Both the position numbers and the translations under genes were made by a program. The notes under the pieces were generated by a model. The model saw only the letters and a program-made list of their open reading frames with translations, was not told where the DNA came from and made no database searches. A stretch of 24,986 bases of DNA from Pigoraptor chileana (taxonomy: Eukaryota > Opisthokonta > Filasterea), in NCBI GenBank assembly GCA_943704495.1, contig CALSCR010003170.1, forward strand, positions 1-24,986, in the 5' to 3' direction. Each line of letters begins with the position of its first letter. The stretch's first letter is position 1. Positions 18,001 to 24,986 of the stretch are shown in pieces.

Positions 18001-19975
18001 GATGGATTGGGTTGAGGATCCATTGTTACACACACGCTCATACACAAATACACACACATATATACATACATATAACACGCGCATTCACACGGCACACACG
18101 AACACATACGCGATGAAAGAGAACCCACCTGATAATGCAAAACAGGTTGATGTTGCCGTTGTACACGGGAAAATCGACAAAGACGGCGCGAGTGCCGCGA
18201 TCAATCCATAAGTTCGACTGCACATTTGACAATACGGGGATACAATATGTTATTCCTTGGAAAAAGCCAGTCAGAGCAAAACAGCGACATATTTCTCACT
18301 TTATAGGACTCTGCACACACATACGCACACACTCACAATGAGGCTCTGCAAAATGGCAAGAGTGGCAGTGCTGTTCTTTGCGAGCGCGACCGTGTAGCCG
18401 CCCGCATCGTAAGTGGAGACCTCTCCCCAGTGACTCTGGCCATGCAGCTCAGATCCCGTATGATACACATAGCTGCAATATTGGCGCATAGAAGGAACAC
18501 ACAGAAGACGTCAGTAACAGAAGCAGCAACGATCCGCAGAAAGACATTAAACAGAAGTACGCGCAAACGGGGATACTCAATGCGTGGCAACGTTTTTAGA
18601 GCAAGTGTGTAAGGCAATTTCTGTCCGGTGTTGGCTGTGTTGGTACTTTTGTGGGCACTCACGTGTTGTTGGGACCGTAGGGAATCTTGAATTCATTCGT
18701 TGTGGAATAGCTTGCAAAGCACTCGGTGATAATGTCACGGAAATCCTTGTGGACACTGCATTGCACACACACACACCACACACACCACACACACAACATG
18801 GATTAACAACCCACATCCAGTGATATCATGGATGTTCCCGCACGTGCATACACATACATACAGACATGACGCAAAAAGCAAGTTGCGCACCTGCACGTGT
18901 TGTTTCGGACGCGGACCTGGCGGAGCTGCGGCACTCCCATGAGATAATTTTCGCCAAAAATGAAGCCGGGGTAGGGGAATGGATCTCCATTGTACCATTG
19001 CTCCCAGTACACGCCGTTGACAAACACGGTTGTCATGTACTGCAGCGTGAGAAAACAGCCCTCGTGTCAGTATGCTGCTGTTGTTCGTTGCGGTACCTGT
19101 GCGAACCGATGCAATCGATACACTTGCAACTGCAATGTAGGCTGATGCTCCACCCTCGCTGGGTATCCTATAAGAACACATCCATCTCTCTTCTGCATAC
19201 ACCACCCAGAGCAAACAGCGTGCAAGTGTGCAACGGATGCCACATACCTCCCAAAAGTCCGATGCCGTCAGAATGTCGCCCCATTTATTCCCATTGGGCG
19301 TCTCCTCGTCCAGAAAGAGAGCTGCGCACGAATGTGTGTGTGTGTGGTGTTGAGCGATGCAAAAGGCCAAGTTGCAGGTTACACACTTTGGGGCTGTTCT
19401 TGAAACGCGACCCAATTATGACTCCGGAATGGAAGCACCGACGAGCGGAGAACGAGTGTGCTGCGTTGAATCACATATTTCTACTCACCCTGAAGCGACT
19501 TTGTGAATGTGAACGATAACGAGTTGAGCATCCCGTACACGACTGGAAAGCATTGCATAAAGGGCATGAAAGAAGGAAAAGGCGGGGAAATGAGAACAAA
19601 GACAGACAGAATATGCACAAAACTGTCGCACAAACGTCATTGTCAACAAAATGCAAGCAAGCCACATCCATACTCACCAATGCACAGGGTCGACACGTAC
19701 AAGATGTAGATGAAGATCTCCCTAAGCGTTGTTGAAATGTACTTCTTCTTTTCGGTCGTCGTTTCCGTCAGTCCCTCCGTCTGCCTCGTGTGCCAGATGA
19801 CCTTCACAATCTGCATGAACGGTGACAGTGCCTTGCGCTTCCAGCTCGACGGCGCAGAGGTGCCCGGTGCAACAGACTCAACGGCAATCCCATTTGCGTC
19901 ATGCCCATCTTCAACTTCGTGTGCGGCAGGAATGCTCTCCACATCAACGGCGGCCTCACTTGAGTGCCGACGCAT
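15027..19975 (-). CDS. PKD2: Polycystin-2 (PKD2/TRPP) cation channel
   Basis: Fifteen minus-strand exons join in frame to 797 residues: 19975-19678, 19542-19489, 19321-19248, 19039-18891, 18755-18663, 18472-18337, 18217-18129, 17977-17815, 17680-17384, 17227-17106, 16877-16757, 16486-16382, 16190-16069, 15775-15404, 15225-15027. TRPP channels are tetrameric Ca2+-permeable channels of cilia and ER. S1 is at about 85-101. The extracellular polycystin/TOP domain spans about 105-320 ([47 protein letters not shown]). S2-S5 occupy exons 8-10. The pore filter LGD is at 500-502 ([10 protein letters not shown]). S6 is [11 protein letters not shown]-type. Two EF-hand loops follow ([12 protein letters not shown] 594-605; [12 protein letters not shown] 624-635), then a Gln-rich linker and the C-terminal assembly coiled coil ([18 protein letters not shown]). 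The N-terminus is short compared with human PKD2 (968 aa), and no RVxP ciliary motif is evident. Confidence 0.96.
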
Positions 19976-20112
19976 TTTCTGACTCACTGCACTCTGGGGA
20001 TGCGAACCCCGTGCCCCAGATGGGACCGTGCCAGAGGTCTCAAGTCAGTTGAACGTCCCTGTGTGTGCGTGCGCCGGATGCGCGACAGTACACGCCGTTT
20101 GTGAGATGCTCG

Positions 20113-20115
20113 ATG

Positions 20116-20157
<42 letters not shown>
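20113..20157. repeat. (GC)n(AC)n alternating tract, Z-DNA candidate
   Basis: 45 bases of uninterrupted purine-pyrimidine alternation, ATGCGCGCGC followed by an AC run. It lies about 140 bp upstream of the PKD2-like start codon. Confidence 0.75.
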
Positions 20158-20158
<1 letters not shown>

Positions 20159-20301
20159 CGTCTCGGGTATGTGCTCCCAGTTGTTTCACAGAGCCTTTTG
20201 TTTGCACTCTTTTTGAGATGTTGGCAATTGTTGAGATCGGTATGTGAACCCGAAGTGGTAAAAGTAGCCAACGTTGGCGTGACGGCACAGCACATGCAAG
20301 C

Positions 20302-20395
20302 ACACACAAGCAGAGAGAGACGCAGAGAGAGAGAGACAGAGCGACAACAGACAGAGAGACAGAGTGAGAGAGAGAAAGAAGAGAGAGAATGCACC
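20302..20395. repeat. Polypurine GA-rich tract
   Basis: GAGA-rich purine strand with short ACAGAC interruptions, in the PKD2/DPH5 intergenic region. Such tracts can bind GAGA-type factors or form triplexes; only the composition is observed. Confidence 0.75.
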
Positions 20396-20683
20396 ACATG
20401 CCAATGCACACACTCACATACCCACACACGGACAAGCGTCGTTACCCCACTCCCACAAACACCAAACACCGACGTGCCAGAGACAGAATAGACAGAGACA
20501 GAATAGAGAATAGACCGCGACAGAGTAATAACGGGCGAATGAGGGGACACAACCATGGCAACGGATGCGTATGCGCCGCAGGGTGAGGGTTACACTTGCC
20601 GTATATGGAAGTATTTGTTGCACTTGCCATATTTGGTCAACGGTTTGTCAGGCGGCCTCCCCCGGATGCCCAACGCCCTCAGT

Positions 20684-20740
20684 CACGTGATGGCACGGAA
20701 GCAGTCTGCACGTGACTCACGCGAATTCAGTCGGCACGTG
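20684..20740. promoter_or_regulatory. E-box trio upstream of DPH5
   Basis: CACGTG starts at 20684, 20709 and 20735, spaced 25 and 26 bp. They lie about 140-200 bp upstream of the DPH5 ATG, a usual promoter position. Contexts are TCACGTGA, GCACGTGA and GCACGTGT. Confidence 0.5.
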
Positions 20741-20879
20741 TCAGTGCACTGACTTCACTAAGCACTGAGGATCAAAGCAGTAGCGTCGTCTGTTGTGTGT
20801 TGATGGTATATGTTGTGTGTTACTGATATTGCTGTTTCCTGCACAGAAGTTGAGGCGAACTTGACTGAAACAAGCGCAA

Positions 20880-23195
20880 ATGGTGCTGTACGTGATTGGT
20901 CTTGGGCTCGGGGATGAGTCGGATATCACCGTTAAGGGACTAGAAGCTGTTAAGGTGTGTGCAGACAACACACAGCACACTAACACAAAACAGACAACAC
21001 ACAGCACACAGCACACAGCACACAACAAACACACACATGATAGGGCATCCGCATCAGTACAGGACCACACTGCAGACAACACACAACACACAACAGACGA
21101 CAATACACGCATGACAGGGCATCAGCCAGCACAGGACCACACTGCCGCTGCGTCTAGTGTGATCACGGAAATGCACAATATGCCTCTTCGATGTACTTCG
21201 TCAACACTTTCCCTGTTTGTTCACCTGTGTAAATATGCTGACTTGAGAGACTCACACAACCAATTGCCTTCGACACAGTCCTCTGCTCGTGTGTTTCTCG
21301 AGGCATATACTTCAATACTCGGTGTCTCCAAGGAGAAACTGGTGAGCTAACATAATAATACTGTCTCTGACTGGCGATGGTGGATTAATGGAGAAATCCA
21401 CACATAGCGACATACACACACTCTTTGGTGAATTGAGCACACACGGAATTTCGGTGCCTTACTCCATTTTCCATCCACAATATTTGTGGCTGCCAGGAAG
21501 CGTACTATAGCAAGTCAGTGACAATCGCAGATCGCGAGTGTGTTGAAAGTGGATGCGATGTGATTCTGGATGGCGCAGACACGGAAAATGTTGCCTTTCT
21601 CGTTGTGGGAGACCCATTCGGGTGAGTCGAATGTACATATCCTGCATGTGTCTCCTTATGTTGTCATCATTGCGCTTCTCATTTTTTCGTGCGATTTAGT
21701 AATGGCGATATGCCATGCTTCTGTGGCTGTATTCGTCTCTTCCGTGCACTTGCACTGCACAGGGCGACGACACACTCTGATCTTATTCTGCGCGCGCGAT
21801 CGCGGAAGATCCCCGTCAAAGTCATACACAACGCGTCGATTATGAACGCAATTGGGTGCTGTGGGTTGCAACTTTACAGCTATGGACAGAGTGTGTCGAT
21901 ATGCTTTTGGACAGACACGTGGAAGCCAGACAGCTTTTACGAAAAGATCGAATTCAACCGGAAAGGCGGTCTCCACACACTGTGTCTACTTGGTAGGTCG
22001 CTGTCGCCATCACTGCGCTGCCTTAACCCATCGATGTTGCGTTTCTTTGTCGTTGTGCCTGCGTGACTTTGTGTTTGTGTTTGTGTTTTCTTATTAGTGA
22101 GTGCGTGTGCATCCCGTGTGTCTGTGTTATGTGCGTGTGTGTGTTGGAGTGTGTGTGTGGGTATGTGGTATTGAGCCAGCCCCGCATCAGATGAGTGTGT
22201 GCATGTGTGTCTGTGTATTTATTGACATGCGACCATCTGCCCCTGTCGCACATCCGCAGACATTAAAGTCAAGGAGCCTGATTTCGAGGCCCTTATTCGG
22301 TTGGTGTCCCCCACCGTGCGTTTGTGGTTGAGCAGTGTTTGTGGCACTCTTGGCACTCTTGTTCTCCTCTGTGAAGATAGCCCTAAGACACCAGCACTAC
22401 ATCTCTGTGCTCGTTGCAACATCATGACATGTGGACAGAGATTAGAGCGCACGTTGTGCAGACAGTGCGTTCTATCCCTATCCTTGTAATGCCTTGTACA
22501 CACTAACGCTCGCGTATCCCCCAACACAAATGCCCCGTTTCAACATTGCGCGTCCCAGGGGAAAGAAAGTATATGAACCTCCCCGATTCATGACTGTCAA
22601 CCAGGCCGCCGAGATATTGCTGAAGGTGGCTGAGTCGAGGAGCGAGCCAGGTGTGTGCTCAGTCCTCCTTCCGTCACTCCCGTCACTCCCCCGTCACTTA
22701 AACGCATCGCTTCAACTCAACCTAGTCGTCAACTCTGTCACCCCTCTGTTATTGTATTTTGCTGTGTACTGTTTTCGTACGCGGAGGGTAAATATCGCGA
22801 GGTCTGCTTTACTTTGCTTATGTTTGCGTGGTGTGTTGATTGGAACATGCTCGGATTTGTCTCTGCAGCCCTGCTAACGCTCATCTGTTTTATTGCGTGT
22901 GTATGTGTGTGCATTGTTTGTGCATATGCATTGTGTATGTATATATATGTGTGTGCACATCGTATATGCAGCGTATGGACCCGACACTCTTTGCGTTGGC
23001 CTCGCTCGCGTCGGACAGGAGACGCAGACGATCATATCAGGGACGCTGCGGCAGCTGCTGGATGCCGATTTTGGTCCGCCCCTCCACGCGCTTGTCATTT
23101 CAGGCAACATGCACTTCTTGGAAGCGGAGATGGTCGCTACTTTTGCGGTGAATCCCGACGATTTCAAGCCCTTTATGGAGGAAAGCCACCATTGA
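20880..23195 (+). CDS. DPH5: Diphthine methyl ester synthase DPH5
   Basis: Seven exons (20880-20954, 21279-21341, 21497-21621, 21763-21992, 22260-22299, 22559-22650, 22972-23195) give 282 residues, against about 285 in animals. DPH5 is an S-adenosylmethionine-dependent methyltransferase that methylates the modified histidine of elongation factor 2 in diphthamide synthesis, in the cytosol. The N-terminal [18 protein letters not shown] is the family signature. [41 protein letters not shown] and [14 protein letters not shown] follow in order, then [14 protein letters not shown] and [15 protein letters not shown]. Several of these are rebuilt across splice joins, which supports the exon model. 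Intron 1 carries an imperfect tandem duplication. Donors are mostly GTGNGN, with a weak GTTGGT at intron 5. Confidence 0.96.
21031..21147. repeat. Diverged tandem duplication in DPH5 intron 1
   Basis: Two similar blocks about 75 bp apart: one around 21037-21073, the other around 21111-21147. Both read CATGA-AGGGCATC and end in the shared ACAGGACCACACTGC-type segment (the first has TACAGG, the second CACAGG). ACACAGCACAC-type simple repeats surround them. Confidence 0.75.
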
Positions 23196-23628
23196 TTGCG
23201 CCGGAAACTGCCGCATAATGTTTATCGTTAGTCAGTAGTGTGGGGAGTAACACCGTGATTTCCAGCGAGCGTTCGGATAAAGATTTGGATCTCAAACAAT
23301 GCACTGGACACTACTGGACAATTGTTATTGAAAGGTCAGATTAGATTACCCCGATTACCCCGTTGCCAAACCTCTCGTTGTGATCTGCCAGAAGGTGCCA
23401 TACTCGCCAAACTCGTTCTTGTTGGAAAAACTCTAGGACGAGAAAAGCTCGTTTCCCTTTTGTGTGCCTGAAAACCTGGTGGAGGCCCTTGTGGAGGTTT
23501 TGTGGCATATCCGGCGCATGAGAAAGGACGCGCTGACACATAACAATATCCTCAACGCATAATATACGCACACGTGCACGCAGTGCATATCACGGGCATA
23601 CCGGCCTTCTCCCTATCGTGTGTCAAAA
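23196..23628. other. Intergenic region, DPH5 / lipase-like gene
   Basis: 433 bp between two co-directional genes, so it holds the DPH5 3' UTR and the next promoter. A CACGTG box lies at 23571-23576, 53 bp before the downstream ATG. Between 23340 and 23571 open frames occur on both strands, none resembling a family I recognise. Confidence 0.55.
23571..23576. promoter_or_regulatory. E-box near the lipase-like start codon
   Basis: CACGTG 53 bp upstream of the ATG at 23629, flanked as ACACGTGC. It sits where a proximal promoter or 5' UTR element would be. Confidence 0.35.
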
Positions 23629-24750
23629 ATGGAAGCGCTGGTGGACGTTGATGCACTTCCCGTGAGCGCCATTGAATCTAATCCTCATTCTTGCGATGCG
23701 ACCACATTGATTGTACCTGTCCCCTCGCTTCCCCTCGTGGATCCCGCGCAAATCGCACTGGCGGGGAGTGCAGAAGCAGCCGCTGGCTTTGCGAAAGAGC
23801 GCATTGTTGCGCTTGCGTGTCCCGCAGAGGTGTCGGATGTACACAGTGCGGGTGGATTTGTTGTGGACGCGACCGTCGTTGATGGCGGAGATGCACTGCC
23901 CACGAAGGATCATGCGACAGTGGCGGATAATGTGAAGAGCCACAACGCGTTTGTCATTGCATCGGCACCTGCGGCTGCAGATGCAGGATCCCCGGTGGAC
24001 GGCGAGGCTGTTATTGTCGGCTCATCTTTGTCGACGACGCACGGGGGACATGCGCTTGTTTCGCCAGCGGCGGAAACAGACAGCCTCGCGCGCCTCGTGT
24101 TTGATGGCCCTTCTGGAATGCTCGGGGAATGGATGGACCGGTGCGTTGCCGCGTCGTCGGTGGCGGATGAGGGTGCTTGGGAGATGACCGGCTGCGGCCG
24201 CGTGCGCGAAACGATTTGCGAACTGCGGCGACTTGTGGCGGACAACACGTCGCACGTGCTGGCGATGGTCACTGAGGCCGAATTAAAGCCCAAGGGATGG
24301 ATCCCCGGCGTGGGCGGGTCATATGTGTGGCTGGAAAAGTCGCATCTTTTGTTTCAGCGGAATGCTCTTGCGCTCGATGCCATTGAGCAGACGGCATTCC
24401 CGCTGACCTTTGCTGCGGTTGCACATGATTTCGACCGATCGATGCCCGGCAACGGCTACCGGAGCCTGCTATCCGTCGTTGTCGCGTGCATGAACAAGCT
24501 GATTGTGAAGCACAGGGCCTTTGCGGCGGCGCGGGATGGCCTGCTTTTCCGATCACAGTCGCACTTTGAACGCGTCCAGGACTACCTGCGGATGCTTGAA
24601 ATGATGGCGGTCATCTTGAATCTTGCACGTGACCTTGCCAACGGATCTGTCGCGGGATGCCTCTTTCAGCTGACGCCAGACCCACTCATCGTGCAGGGTT
24701 TGGAGGAGATGAGGAAGGATGTGTTTTATGGAAAGCGCTTTGGGTTCCAG
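23629..24750 (+). CDS. LIPE: Hormone-sensitive-lipase-like protein, first exon (3' partial)
   Basis: A first exon of 374 codons ends in phase 0 at a clear donor (TTCCAG then GTGCGT); the rest lies outside the window. Residues about 185-374 match the N-terminal regulatory domain of hormone-sensitive lipase: NGYRSLL at 275-281, then KHRAFAAARDGLLFRSQSHF, and FYGKRFGFQ at the exon end. These correspond to NGYRSL and FYGRCLGFQ in animal HSL. HSL is a cytosolic/lipid-droplet hydrolase of diacylglycerol, cholesteryl and retinyl esters. Its alpha/beta-hydrolase catalytic part would lie in later exons and is not visible, so activity is unproven. Residues 1 to about 165 form an Ala/Val/Asp-rich extension absent from the short mammalian form. 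The ATG at 23629 (AAAAATGG) is a good start. Confidence 0.85.
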
Positions 24751-24910
24751 GTGCGTCATGTGCATGTTGCATATGTATATGCGTGTGTGTATATGTGTGT
24801 GTGTACTCGTGGCTGTGTAATGGGAGTTTGCAAATGACTTCTTTGCATAAGCGCACCAGCCAATCACCTTCGAATTAACACATGATGCACACAACAAACA
24901 CATGTACACA

Positions 24911-24912
<2 letters not shown>
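24751..24912 (+). other. Beginning of first intron of lipase-like gene
   Basis: GT-rich sequence after the donor at 24751, with stops in the continuing frame (TGA at about 24835). The intron runs into the terminal CA repeat and off the window. Confidence 0.6.

Positions 24913-24986
<74 letters not shown>
24913..24986. repeat. (AC)n microsatellite at right edge
   Basis: Perfect AC run of 74 bases to the last base of the window, inside the first intron of the lipase-like gene. Confidence 0.98.

Larger units (their letters stand above)
19976..20879. other. Divergent intergenic region, PKD2 / DPH5
   Basis: 904 bp between two divergent start codons. It contains a Z-DNA-type GC/CA tract (20113-20157), a purine-rich GA tract (about 20302-20395) and a trio of CACGTG boxes near DPH5. 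The coding-looking frames are Val-Cys or Leu-Ser runs from repeats. No gene is seen. Confidence 0.65.

Noticed and set aside
18866-19519. 217-codon plus-strand frame
   Set aside because: It runs across three PKD2 exons and their introns on the opposite strand and has no domain resemblance.
20960-21110. CRISPR-like repeated blocks in DPH5 intron 1
   Set aside because: Units are degenerate CA-type simple repeats of unequal length without spacers, inside a eukaryotic intron.

Overview
This window is eukaryotic nuclear DNA from an intron-rich genome. Almost every gene is split by short GT-AG introns of roughly 70-350 bp. The introns and intergenic DNA are full of GT/CA microsatellites. The standard genetic code fits, with TGA and TAA both used as stops. 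Gene content (a polycystin-2 channel with two EF-hands, an SLC27-type acyl-CoA synthetase, an NSDHL-type sterol enzyme, a hormone-sensitive-lipase N-domain and a secreted LRR protein) suggests a unicellular holozoan or another animal-like protist. That placement is inference; nothing here fixes the species.

Layout from left to right: (1) a secreted/ectodomain leucine-rich-repeat protein, minus strand, first nine exons at 3595-542, 3' end lost or unresolved at the left edge; (2) an SLC27/FATP-type very-long-chain acyl-CoA synthetase, plus strand, six exons, 4873-7560; (3) a retinol-dehydrogenase-like SDR, minus strand, five exons, 9556-8028; (4) an NSDHL/ERG26-type 4-alpha-carboxysterol 3-dehydrogenase, plus strand, six exons, 10066-11746; (5) a single-exon protein with one C2H2-like zinc finger, minus strand, 13064-12195; (6) a complete polycystin-2 (PKD2) homologue, minus strand, 15 exons, 19975-15027; (7) diphthine methyl ester synthase DPH5, plus strand, seven exons, 20880-23195; (8) the first exon of a hormone-sensitive-lipase-like gene, plus strand, 23629-24750, running off the right edge. 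Exon joins were reconstructed by hand; all keep frame and rebuild family-conserved motifs.

Four of the eight genes act on lipids: fatty-acid uptake/activation, an RDH-like oxidoreductase, sterol C4 demethylation and acyl-ester lipolysis. The most unusual non-coding signal is the palindromic E-box CACGTG. I counted 31 copies where about six are expected from base composition alone. Several occur as arrays about one helical turn apart, including three in 27 bp inside the sterol-dehydrogenase gene and two CACGTG-N4-CACGTG pairs near the LRR gene. The shared promoter of the SDR and sterol-dehydrogenase genes combines an ATCACGTG box with three CCAAT boxes. This resembles bHLH-zipper (SREBP/USF/TFE-like) plus NF-Y control, but that is a hypothesis.

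No tRNA, rRNA, CRISPR array or intact transposon was recognised. Both window ends lie in dinucleotide tracts, (GT)n on the left and (CA)n on the right, so it may be a contig whose assembly broke at microsatellites.
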